Shown piece after piece: positions 28,488-36,692 of a stretch of DNA of 64,000 nucleotides. Position numbers and translations under genes: made by a program. Every line of letters begins with the position of its first letter. The first letter of the stretch is position 1. The notes below the pieces were generated by a model that saw only the letters and a list, made by a program, of their open reading frames with translations, did no database searches and was not told the DNA's origin. This stretch comes from Pseudoalteromonas sp. A601 (GTDB lineage: Bacteria; Pseudomonadota; Gammaproteobacteria; Enterobacterales; Alteromonadaceae), in contig NZ_MXQF01000012.1 in assembly GCF_002165575.1 (NCBI RefSeq), positions 62,001-126,000 of the forward strand, written 5' to 3'.

Positions 28488-29574
28488 ATTACTGACATTA
28501 ATAATCAGTTTAGGGCTGTTAAGTACACCCGCAGGTGCAGCAAACATACTTAAAGAGCTGAGCGTCGCTCAAGGCTTTGAAGTGAGTATTTTTGCCGATG
28601 ATGTAGAGAATGCTCGCCAAATTGCAGTGTCTAAAAAAGGCATTGTTTATGTTGGCTCTCGTAAAGCGGGCAAGGTATATGCACTGATAGATCACAACAG
28701 TGATGGTGTTGCAGATAAACAGATTTTAGTCGCCAGTGACTTATCAATGCCATCAGGGCTTGCCATTAAAGGTGATGATTTATATGTAGGTGAAGTACAC
28801 CGTATTATTCGCTTCAAAAATATAGATAAACAACTCAAAGCACCAAAATATGAGGTCGTTTATGATGCATTACCGACAGAGCGTCATCACGGTTGGAAAT
28901 TCCTACGCTTCGCACCTACCGGCGAATTGATAATCCCAGTAGGCGTACCCTGTAATATTTGCGCTGAAGATGAGCGATTTGGTCGAATATTTGCACTGGA
29001 TGTAAATACCAAGCAAATTACCACACTTGCTAAAGGTGTGCGCAATTCGGTTGGCTTTGATTTTCATCCAAGCACACAAGCTATGTGGTTTAGCGATAAT
29101 GGACGAGATATGATGGGTGATGACATACCGCCTGATGAATTAAATCGCTTAACTAATGAGGGTGAACACTTTGGCTTTCCTTATGTACATGCGGGAGCTA
29201 TTTTAGATCCTGAGTTTGGTAAAGGTAAAAGTACCAGCGATTATACGGCACCCGCATTAGCGTTAGCTGCTCATGTGGCCCCACTGGGTATTCACTTTTA
29301 TAACGGTAAGCAATTTCCGAGCGATTACAAACAACAGTTATTTGTTGCTGAGCATGGTTCATGGAATCGCAGTAAAAAGTCAGGATATAAAGTGGCTGTT
29401 GCCACTATTGAGCAAGGACGTGTGATAAAATACACGCCGTTTATAACGGGCTTTATGAAAAACGAAGAAACATTGGGTCGTCCGGTTGCTTTTGCAGAAC
29501 TTGCCGATGGCAGCTTATTGATCTCCGATGATTACGCCAATGTGATCTACCGTGTAAGCTATAAAAAAAATTAG
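28480..29574 (+). CDS. Periplasmic PQQ-dependent sugar dehydrogenase-like protein
   Basis: The 364-residue protein has a signal peptide (cleavage after residue 20, PAGAAN) and a six-bladed propeller related to soluble glucose/sorbosone dehydrogenases: HHGWKFLRFAPTGELIIPVG, GVRNSVGFDFHP, SDNGRDMMGDDIPPDELN and VAEHGSWNRS. Such enzymes bind PQQ and oxidise aldoses; no PQQ synthesis genes are in view, so cofactor use is unproven. Overlap with the GGDEF gene and a 7-bp gap to parC imply one transcript. Confidence 0.85.
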   Translation: MNKLLTLIISLGLLSTPAGAANILKELSVAQGFEVSIFADDVENARQIAVSKKGIVYVGSRKAGKVYALIDHNSDGVADKQILVASDLSMPSGLAIKGDDLYVGEVHRIIRFKNIDKQLKAPKYEVVYDALPTERHHGWKFLRFAPTGELIIPVGVPCNICAEDERFGRIFALDVNTKQITTLAKGVRNSVGFDFHPSTQAMWFSDNGRDMMGDDIPPDELNRLTNEGEHFGFPYVHAGAILDPEFGKGKSTSDYTAPALALAAHVAPLGIHFYNGKQFPSDYKQQLFVAEHGSWNRSKKSGYKVAVATIEQGRVIKYTPFITGFMKNEETLGRPVAFAELADGSLLISDDYANVIYRVSYKKN

Positions 29575-29581
29575 GTAGGCT

Positions 29582-31876
29582 TTGATGAGTGATACAGATA
29601 CCTTGCTGATGCAAGGAGTTGAGCAACAAACAATGGGGCGTTTTACAGAAGACGCTTATTTGAATTATTCCATGTATGTGATCATGGACAGGGCATTGCC
29701 ACATATTGGCGATGGTTTAAAACCGGTCCAGCGCCGTATTATTTATGCGATGAGTGAGCTGGGATTATCGGCTGCAGCTAAATATAAAAAATCAGCACGT
29801 ACCGTCGGTGATGTATTGGGTAAATATCACCCTCACGGTGATAGTGCCTGCTACGAAGCTATGGTGTTAATGGCGCAACCGTTTTCTTATCGTTATCCAT
29901 TAGTGGATGGTCAAGGTAACTGGGGGGCGGCGGATGATCCTAAGTCATTTGCAGCAATGCGTTATACTGAAGCTCGTTTATCCAAATTCTCGGAAGTGCT
30001 GCTCAAAGAGCTAGGCCAAGGTACCGTTGATTGGACTCCTAACTTTGATGGCACCATGGATGAACCACAGGTTCTACCCGCTCGACTGCCACATATTTTA
30101 TTAAACGGTATTACCGGCATTGCAGTTGGTATGGCGACAGATATTCCACCGCATAATGTGCGAGAAGTGGCCAGCGCATGCTGTTTATTACTTGATAAAC
30201 CAAAAACTGAGCTGAATGAGTTGCTTGAATTAGTTCATGCTCCAGATTATCCAACTGATGCTGAAATAATCACTCCAAAAGCAGATATTCAAAAGATTTA
30301 TCAGACTGGGCGTGGCTCAATAAAAATGCGTGCAGTTTATACGCAGGAGCAAGGTGATATTGTTATCACTGCATTGCCACATCAATGCTCTGGTAGTAAG
30401 GTCCTTGAGCAAATAGCCGCGCAAATGAATGCGAAAAAGCTGCCAATGGTGGCTGATTTACGTGATGAGTCAGATCACGAAAACCCAACGCGTATAGTGA
30501 TTATTCCACGTTCAAATCGCATTAAAGCAGAGCCGTTAATGGCTCACTTATTTGCCACCACAGATCTTGAAAAAAACTACCGTGTTAATTTAAATATGCT
30601 TGGCCTTGATGGCCGCCCGCAGGTTAAAGACTTACGCAGTATTTTGACTGAGTGGTTAGTCTTTAGACGCGAAACAGTGCGTCGTCGTTTGCAATACCGG
30701 TTAGACAAAGTACTTGCACGCTTGCATATCCTTGAAGGTTTACTAGCCGCCTTTTTAAATATCGACGAAGTTATCGAGATCATTCGCTCAGAAGATAAAC
30801 CAAAGCCAGTTTTAATGCAGCGCTTTGATATAACTGAAATTCAAGCTGAAGCAATTTTAGAATTAAAGTTACGTCACTTAGCTAAACTTGAAGAATTTAA
30901 GATTCGCGGTGAGCAAGATGAGTTAGCAAAAGAGCGTGACAAGCTTGAGCTTACTTTAGGTTCAGATCGTCGTATGTCGACGTTACTGAAAAAAGAAATT
31001 CAAGAAGCGGCTGAGTTGTACGGCGATGATCGTCGTTCGCCTGTTGTTGAGCGTATTGAAGCAAAAGCATTGAGCGAAAAAGATTTAATCCCTTCAGAAT
31101 CAGTGACGGTTGTATTATCTGAAAAAGGGTGGGCACGAGTCGGTAAAGGCCATGATTTAGATGTTGAGGGCTTAAATTACAGAGCGGGTGATGAATACAA
31201 AGCATCTGCGCGTGGTAAGAGCAATCAACCTGCCGTGTTCTTAGATTCAGCAGGACGGGCATTCGCTACCGATGCACATGGCTTACCATCAGCGAGAAGC
31301 CAAGGCGAGCCAATGACGGGGCGTTTCAACCTCAGTGCAGGGGCTAACTTCGAACATGTTGTCATGGGAGAAGATAAACAAGTATTACTGATGGCCTCTG
31401 ATGCAGGTTATGGTTTTATTACTGACTTTGTTGATTTAGTCAGTAAAAACAAAAACGGTAAAGCACTTGTAAGTGTGCCTAAAGGTGGGCAGTTACTTGC
31501 ACCGATCCGCGTCAATGATGTAGCGACAGATTACTGCATGGCTATTTCAAATGAAGGGCGGATGTTGCTTTTCCCATTGCGTGACTTACCAAAACTAGGC
31601 AAAGGTAAAGGAAATAAAATAATTTCCATCCCAAGTGCAAAAGTGCAAGCTCGTGAAGAGTTTGTAAAAGTGCTCACAGTCGTGCCACAAGGCTCTAGCG
31701 TGACACTGCATGCAGGTAAGCGTAAGTTAACACTCAAACCGAGTGATCTTGAGCATTATCACGGAGAACGGGGGCGTCGCGGAAATAAGCTACCACGAGG
31801 CTTACAACGTGTTGATGAGGCTGAAGTTGAGTTCATGCCAAATGACGAGATAAACGAATCCTCTCAGCCAGAATAA
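29582..31876 (+). CDS. parC: DNA topoisomerase IV subunit A
   Basis: The 764-residue DNA-cleaving subunit of topoisomerase IV has active-site Tyr in [11 protein letters not shown]. The quinolone-resistance region reads [11 protein letters not shown], with Ser and Glu at the positions equivalent to E. coli Ser80/Glu84, the sensitive wild-type state. The C-terminal beta-pinwheel is present. A ribosome site GTAGG overlaps the preceding stop region. Confidence 0.97.
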   Translation: MMSDTDTLLMQGVEQQTMGRFTEDAYLNYSMYVIMDRALPHIGDGLKPVQRRIIYAMSELGLSAAAKYKKSARTVGDVLGKYHPHGDSACYEAMVLMAQPFSYRYPLVDGQGNWGAADDPKSFAAMRYTEARLSKFSEVLLKELGQGTVDWTPNFDGTMDEPQVLPARLPHILLNGITGIAVGMATDIPPHNVREVASACCLLLDKPKTELNELLELVHAPDYPTDAEIITPKADIQKIYQTGRGSIKMRAVYTQEQGDIVITALPHQCSGSKVLEQIAAQMNAKKLPMVADLRDESDHENPTRIVIIPRSNRIKAEPLMAHLFATTDLEKNYRVNLNMLGLDGRPQVKDLRSILTEWLVFRRETVRRRLQYRLDKVLARLHILEGLLAAFLNIDEVIEIIRSEDKPKPVLMQRFDITEIQAEAILELKLRHLAKLEEFKIRGEQDELAKERDKLELTLGSDRRMSTLLKKEIQEAAELYGDDRRSPVVERIEAKALSEKDLIPSESVTVVLSEKGWARVGKGHDLDVEGLNYRAGDEYKASARGKSNQPAVFLDSAGRAFATDAHGLPSARSQGEPMTGRFNLSAGANFEHVVMGEDKQVLLMASDAGYGFITDFVDLVSKNKNGKALVSVPKGGQLLAPIRVNDVATDYCMAISNEGRMLLFPLRDLPKLGKGKGNKIISIPSAKVQAREEFVKVLTVVPQGSSVTLHAGKRKLTLKPSDLEHYHGERGRRGNKLPRGLQRVDEAEVEFMPNDEINESSQPE

Positions 31877-31901
31877 AGACAGCTATACTTTATAATCATA
31901 C

Positions 31902-31930
31902 GGCCTGCTAATGCAGGCCTTTTGTTTTTA
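31902..31930 (+). terminator. Intrinsic terminator of parC
   Basis: GGCCTGC/GCAGGCC with TAAT loop followed by TTTTGTTTTT, 26 bp behind the parC stop. Confidence 0.92.
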
Positions 31931-32029
31931 AAGGATAAATTAATTTAAGCTTACAAGTGTGCGCTAAACTCTCGTTTAGCGACTAAAATAACGCTATAAT
32001 GCCCGCGCTTTAATTATTGGAGAGTATTT

Positions 32030-32743
32030 TTGCTAGCTTTTATTCGTATCTTAATCATGGCTTTGTTTATTTTGTTGAGCTGCTTTTGCGGCTTAATATT
32101 GTGTTTAGTTAAACCATTTCATAAAAATAATGTACATATTATTGCAAGTTGGTTTGGCTCAATGGCTAAAATGCTTGGTGTTAAACTCATTATTACACGC
32201 CACAGCGAAGCACAAAGTGCAGGACCTGCTGTGTACTTAGCAAATCATCAGAATAATTATGATTTATTTACATTACCCGCTGCAGTGCCAGAAAACTGTG
32301 TAAGTTTAGGTAAAAAAAGTTTGAAATGGATCCCGTTCTTTGGTCAGCTTTATTGGCTGTCTGGAAATATTCTTATAGATAGGACGAATCGTTCAAAGGC
32401 GGCGGGTACGATTTCAAAAGCAGCTGAAAAAATCAAACAAAATGGTTTATCTGTATGGATGTTTCCTGAAGGAACGCGTAGCTATGGCCGAGGCCTATTG
32501 GCTTTTAAAACAGGGGCATTTCATACGGCTTTGAATGCACAGGTTCCAGTTATACCCGTGTGTATGAGTACAACGAATAAAACCATTAAACTAAACCGCT
32601 GGGACAATGGTACAATCTACATTGACATGTTAGCACCACAGCACCTTGATAAAGAGATAAGTGCGCGTGAGCACGCAAGCCGCGTTCACGCTATAATGGC
32701 AGCTAGAATTACCGAATTAGATGCGCAAGTGAGAGAAAAGTAA
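32030..32743 (+). CDS. plsC: 1-acyl-sn-glycerol-3-phosphate acyltransferase
   Basis: The 237-residue membrane enzyme makes phosphatidic acid from lysophosphatidic acid. The N-terminal membrane helix is followed by the HX4D motif (NHQNNYD, near residue 74) and FPEGTRSYGRG (near residue 149). The start is TTG behind a GGAGAG site. It follows parC as in E. coli, but after a terminator, so it has its own promoter. It overlaps rraB by 1 bp. Confidence 0.94.
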   Translation: MLAFIRILIMALFILLSCFCGLILCLVKPFHKNNVHIIASWFGSMAKMLGVKLIITRHSEAQSAGPAVYLANHQNNYDLFTLPAAVPENCVSLGKKSLKWIPFFGQLYWLSGNILIDRTNRSKAAGTISKAAEKIKQNGLSVWMFPEGTRSYGRGLLAFKTGAFHTALNAQVPVIPVCMSTTNKTIKLNRWDNGTIYIDMLAPQHLDKEISAREHASRVHAIMAARITELDAQVREK

Positions 32744-33078
32744 TGGAAAATTGGCGTGAAATTAGTGAAGACATCGTAACTTCTTTATTAGAAGATGGCT
32801 CTGATCCTGAAATCCTATATGAAGTAGAGCACCATTTTGTTTGTGAAGACTTCGTAAAACTTGAGCAAGCCGCACTTGCTGCGTTTAAACTAGGCTATGA
32901 TGTTGAAGAACCTGCTGAATTAGAGCTTGAAGATGGCGCTAAAATTTGGGGGTTTGATATAGTTGTTGAAGCTGAGTTAGACGTAGACGTAATTATGGAA
33001 GACGTTGATAAGCTTGCTCAACTTGCTGTTGATACCGGTGTTGAGTACGACGGCTGGGGTACTTATTTCCAAGAATAA
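32743..33078 (+). CDS. rraB: Ribonuclease E inhibitor RraB
   Basis: The 111-residue acidic protein matches RraB, which binds the C-terminal scaffold of RNase E and alters its activity. MENWREISEDIV at the start, DLxD-like acidic segments and the C-terminal GVEYDGWGTYF are family features. The start shares one base with the plsC stop. A CTAG-heptamer repeat begins 4 nt past its stop codon. Confidence 0.92.
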   Translation: MENWREISEDIVTSLLEDGSDPEILYEVEHHFVCEDFVKLEQAALAAFKLGYDVEEPAELELEDGAKIWGFDIVVEAELDVDVIMEDVDKLAQLAVDTGVEYDGWGTYFQE

Positions 33079-33081
33079 GTG

Positions 33082-33116
33082 CTAGCCACTAGGTCCTAGC
33101 CACTAGGGCCTAGAGC
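33082..33116. repeat. CTAGNNN heptamer tandem repeat behind rraB
   Basis: Five consecutive 7-mers each begin CTAG: CTAGCCA, CTAGGTC, CTAGCCA, CTAGGGC, CTAGAGC. It can also be read as two copies of a 14-mer plus a partial. It begins 4 nt after the rraB stop codon. The same period and the same fixed CTAG occur behind ettA. Confidence 0.85.
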
Positions 33117-33237
33117 AATTTACCAACCCGCCAGTTTTCTCATACTTATTTATTGTTCCTGCTTTTAGTTATAGACATTTATACTGGATAGTTGATAATA
33201 AAAAGCCATTATTGAAAAAAGTAACTTATTGCTATTT

Positions 33238-34458
33238 ATGCTCATTACCCTTCCTATTTCCGAGCTTGTGCCAGGTATGTTTGTTGACAGTGTTAGCAAA
33301 CAGTATGAAGGCGTTGATAGTATAAAAATTAAAACTCGTGGATTAGTCCGCGATAAATCGATTATTCAACGCCTTATCTCTGAAGGTGTGCAAGAGTTAC
33401 TGATAGACTTTACCCAAAGTGACGTAGGGATTCCTGCTAAATATCAGGAAAAACCTGATACCACCGCAGAAAAAGCGCAACCAGGTAAAGCAAAGGAAAA
33501 AGAAAAAAAAGTAGTTTCTGTTGAGCAAGAGTTTGCCAAAGCCAGCGTTAGCTATGAGCAGCATAACCGAAAGTTACAAAGTTTATATGGCGATGTAACA
33601 TCGGGTTTGAAAATGAATATCTCGTTATTAGACGATATCGCCAAAGATATCGTTGCTTCAGTATTTCGAAATCATAATGCCATGACAATTCTGACTCGGC
33701 TCAAAGATAAGAATATGTATAACTGGCGTCATATGACCAATTGCGCGATTTTAGTGACAGTTTTTGCTAAGTATCTCGGTTATAAAGAAGAAATCGTACA
33801 AGAGCTGGCAATGGGGGCATTGTTACATGATTTAGGTCAAGCTAAATTACCACAGGGAATATTCTCTAAGCCTGAAGAAGTGAACGAGCTCGAGATGCAG
33901 GCAATAAAAAAGCACGTTGCTCAGAGCCTTGGGCTTGTAAAAGGTGAAAAGGGAATAACGCCATTGATGCTTGATATGATAGTTAATCATCATGAGCGCT
34001 TAGATGGTAGCGGTTATCCGCGAGGAATAGCTGGAGAGAAGTTAAGTCGCCCGGCTAGGATCATGGCTATTGTCGATGTATATGATGCGATGAGCTCTGA
34101 TAGGCCGCATCAATTAGGAGATGAACCTATCAATGTTTTACGCTATTTACTGGGTAGTAAGCACTTATTTGATAGTGAATTAGTACAGCGGTTTATTAAA
34201 TGTTTAGGCGTACACCCAGTTGGCACCATAGTTAAGCTAAACAATGAACGTTTAGCGTTAGTCACTGAAGGAAACCATCAAAACCCAATTAAGCCTAAAG
34301 TTAAAATATTTTACAATGCTAAGCATAACCACCATGTTACGGCAAAAGATATTGACTTAACGTCGCCTGAGCATGATTTAAAAATCCTCGCTAGCATAAA
34401 GCCCCTTGATTATCAGCTTAATTTGGCTCGTTTGTTAAAAGAGCACTTGCTGGTTTAG
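33238..34458 (+). CDS. HD-GYP c-di-GMP phosphodiesterase with DUF3391 domain
   Basis: The protein is about 406 residues from the ATG at 33238 (a TTG three codons earlier is also possible). An N-terminal DUF3391 domain (about residues 1-65) is followed by a charged Lys-rich linker and an HD-GYP domain. The HD pair is in LLHDLGQAKLP and the second signature is NHHERLDGSGYPRG, both intact, so it should degrade c-di-GMP. No membrane helix is seen, so it acts in the cytosol. It overlaps the converging Cys-rich gene by 41 bp. Confidence 0.93.
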   Translation: MLITLPISELVPGMFVDSVSKQYEGVDSIKIKTRGLVRDKSIIQRLISEGVQELLIDFTQSDVGIPAKYQEKPDTTAEKAQPGKAKEKEKKVVSVEQEFAKASVSYEQHNRKLQSLYGDVTSGLKMNISLLDDIAKDIVASVFRNHNAMTILTRLKDKNMYNWRHMTNCAILVTVFAKYLGYKEEIVQELAMGALLHDLGQAKLPQGIFSKPEEVNELEMQAIKKHVAQSLGLVKGEKGITPLMLDMIVNHHERLDGSGYPRGIAGEKLSRPARIMAIVDVYDAMSSDRPHQLGDEPINVLRYLLGSKHLFDSELVQRFIKCLGVHPVGTIVKLNNERLALVTEGNHQNPIKPKVKIFYNAKHNHHVTAKDIDLTSPEHDLKILASIKPLDYQLNLARLLKEHLLV

Positions 34459-34756
34459 TATCTTTTGTAATTGATTTATCACAGTGCTTTTTGGTTGACT
34501 GTCTTGCGGATAATAATGCCCCACTAAAACAACTCACCATTAATACTAGCCATAGTAGTGTGCCTTTCTCCGAGTGAAGTGCACCACAGCAACATAGTAA
34601 AGCTATAAAAGCAGCCACTATCGCTCCTAACCAATAATGATTAACAGGGTTATCGCATTCACCGGCTCTGGTACATGCGCAAAAGTTTGCTTTACAAAAA
34701 CTAAATACGCTGCCTCCACAAAAAACAAGGGCCATAATAATTAATACTATTTCCAC
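34418..34756 (-). CDS. Small Cys-rich membrane protein, unknown
   Basis: The 112-residue protein starts with GTG behind a good GGGGGA ribosome site. It has three hydrophobic helices (about residues 2-20, 44-62, 67-85) and a Cys cluster between the first two: C-x4-C-x-C-x5-C (CKANFCACTRAGEC). A Cys triplet (CCC) lies in the second helix. The cluster could bind metal or form disulfides. Its 3' end overlaps the HD-GYP gene. I do not recognise the family. Confidence 0.6.
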   Translation of the reverse strand: MEIVLIIMALVFCGGSVFSFCKANFCACTRAGECDNPVNHYWLGAIVAAFIALLCCCGALHSEKGTLLWLVLMVSCFSGALLSARQSTKKHCDKSITKDTKPASALLTNEPN

Positions 34757-35071
34757 AGCTATCCCCCTTCACTGGTGTTTGCAAATAGTCTAATTGCGCA
34801 GATTAACCAAGTCAATGTAAATGATAATTAATTACAATTAGAGCTTTAACTCTAATATCACATTTCTCATCCGATGAGTTTTAAAAAAATGTTAAAGTGT
34901 AGTTAAAAACCCTATTTTTTGCCATTTTTTGCCATATTCATGAAGTTTTTTACAAAAAATTAAGGTAGTGTAGCGAAGTTTTGAAAATAATTACTTGATC
35001 CTAAATAACCTGTGCACAGGTTAAGAACAACTAAATGGGTATCCAAGCTTTGCTTTGGTTAAGGAAACACA
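34757..35071. other. 315-bp divergent region between Cys-rich gene and fadL
   Basis: The region must hold the promoters of both flanking genes. It is AT-rich, with a duplicated TTTTTTGCCAT near 34915-34935 and a perfect 18-bp palindrome at 35006-35023. Just before the fadL ribosome site a CCAAGC...GCTTTGG hairpin lies in the leader. No further gene is seen. Confidence 0.6.
35006..35023. promoter_or_regulatory. Perfect 18-bp palindrome upstream of fadL
   Basis: TAACCTGTGCACAGGTTA is an exact inverted repeat ending 48 bp before the fadL ATG. Perfect symmetry with no loop fits a dimeric repressor operator better than a terminator. It does not match the FadR consensus I know (AACTGGTCnGACCAGTT) well, so the regulator is unassigned. 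Confidence 0.5.
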
Positions 35072-36394
35072 ATGAAATTTACTAAAACTCTTATTGCAGC
35101 ATCTCTTGCTGTTATGTCTGCAGATACTTTTGCAGCGGCATTTCAATTAGCTGAGCAAAATGCTTCAGGCTTAGGCCGTGCGTATGCAGGTGAAGCTGCA
35201 GTTGCTGATGATGCTTCTGTCGTTGCTCGTAATCCCGCTCTTATGTCTATTTTTAAAGAAAATCAACTAAGTGTAGCTGGTATCGCCGTAATCCCTGACG
35301 TTAGCTTACGTGGTACGCAGGCGAGTAATTCATCTGTAAACCCAAGTCAATTAAATGATAGCAGCATTGCTCCTGCTGCATTCGTTCCTGCGGGTTATTT
35401 TGTTATGCCTATCGATGACAAGTTTGCTGTCGGATTTGGTGCGTTTTCAAATTTTGGTTTATCAACTGAGTTTGAAGCCGATTACCCTGCAGGGCAACTT
35501 GCTGGTGAAACCGAGATTGTGACTGTAAACATGAATGTTAGTGGTTCATATAAAATTAATGAACAATTTAGCGTAGGCCTTGGCCTTAACTATGTTTATG
35601 CAGATGCAAAAATTGTTCGTAATTTTGGTGCTACGTCAGAGCAAACTCAAGCTCAGTTTGATCAATTATCGCAAGCTGGGTTGTTACCTCCAGATTTTCG
35701 TGTTCCATCACAAGCTGAGGCTGTGCATTTAGAGGGAGACGATTACGGGTTTGGTTGGAATATAGGTGGTATGTACCAGTTTGACGAAAATAGTCGTTTT
35801 GGTTTTAACTATCGTAGCGAAACAGATATCACTTTTGAAGGCGAGTTTTCAAGTCAGCTTCCAGTTGGCTTAGGTGTTGGCTCTGGTGGGGCAAGCCTTC
35901 CTGGTCGCGTTGAGATTACGTTGCCGGCAATTGCTGAGTTTTCAGGCTCACATCAGTTAGATGAAAAAGCAGGCTTACATTATAGTGTTTTATGGACCGG
36001 CTGGAGTAGTTTCCAAAAGCTACAAGCAGATGTTGATGGGCGTGATGAACCTGGTTTCTCAAAAAATGAGAACTTCTCGAACTCAATGCGCTATTCAATT
36101 GGTGGTGACTACCAGTTTAATGACGCCGTTTTATTACGTGCAGGCCTTGCATATGATGAGTCTCCAGCTGATAAAAACCATATGTCAATTTCTATCCCAG
36201 ATACAGATCGTTTTTGGTACTCATTTGGTGCTAACTACACAATGAGTGAGCAGGCAAACCTAGATATTGGTATGAGTATTTTACGTGGTAAAACACAGAA
36301 TTTCACTGAATCAGATAACCAGGGTCAGCAGTGGGGCTTTGAATCAAAAGGCCATGCAGTGTTAATTGGTGCACAGTATAACTACACGTTTTAA
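35072..36394 (+). CDS. fadL: Outer-membrane long-chain fatty acid transporter FadL family
   Basis: The 440-residue protein has a signal peptide (MKFTKTLIAASLAVMSADTFAAA) and the FadL N-terminal plug signature AFQLAEQNASGLGRAYAGEAAVADDASVVARNPA in shortened form: ASGLGRAYAGEAA and ARNPALMS. It ends in an aromatic residue (YNYTF), as outer-membrane barrels do. It imports hydrophobic substrates such as fatty acids. AAGGAAAC precedes the ATG. A strong terminator follows. Confidence 0.93.
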   Translation: MKFTKTLIAASLAVMSADTFAAAFQLAEQNASGLGRAYAGEAAVADDASVVARNPALMSIFKENQLSVAGIAVIPDVSLRGTQASNSSVNPSQLNDSSIAPAAFVPAGYFVMPIDDKFAVGFGAFSNFGLSTEFEADYPAGQLAGETEIVTVNMNVSGSYKINEQFSVGLGLNYVYADAKIVRNFGATSEQTQAQFDQLSQAGLLPPDFRVPSQAEAVHLEGDDYGFGWNIGGMYQFDENSRFGFNYRSETDITFEGEFSSQLPVGLGVGSGGASLPGRVEITLPAIAEFSGSHQLDEKAGLHYSVLWTGWSSFQKLQADVDGRDEPGFSKNENFSNSMRYSIGGDYQFNDAVLLRAGLAYDESPADKNHMSISIPDTDRFWYSFGANYTMSEQANLDIGMSILRGKTQNFTESDNQGQQWGFESKGHAVLIGAQYNYTF

Positions 36395-36436
36395 CCTTTT
36401 CTGCTAAGCGAGGCGATTCGCTTTCTGATATAAAAC

Positions 36437-36477
36437 AAAAAAGCCGCGTTATGAAGTTTCATAACGCGGCTTTTTTG
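36437..36477. terminator. Strong bidirectional terminator of fadL
   Basis: A 13-bp perfect stem (GCCGCGTTATGAA and its complement) with a GT loop is flanked by A6 and T6. Confidence 0.95.
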
Positions 36478-36493
36478 TTTTCACTGCTTTATA

Positions 36494-36515
36494 AGTAGGT
36501 CATTAATGACCTACT
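36494..36515. promoter_or_regulatory. Perfect 22-bp palindrome between fadL and dld
   Basis: The half-site AGTAGGTCATT is followed directly by its exact complement. It lies 17 bp behind the fadL terminator and 177 bp before the dld ATG. No T run follows, so it is more likely an operator than a second terminator; the GGTC/GACC core resembles GntR-family sites in style, but no regulator can be assigned. Confidence 0.45.
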
Positions 36516-36692
36516 ATATCTTTAAGTGAAAAAATCTAATCTGCATTCACTGGAATAATTTGTTCTTATATTGCAAAATAATTGAAATAAAATAGGAGTC
36601 GAACGATTATTTTAGTTTCTATATAGATAACAACTCAACTTTTGATAGTATATTGTCGGCATATACTAAATATCACTACATCAGGAATAATA

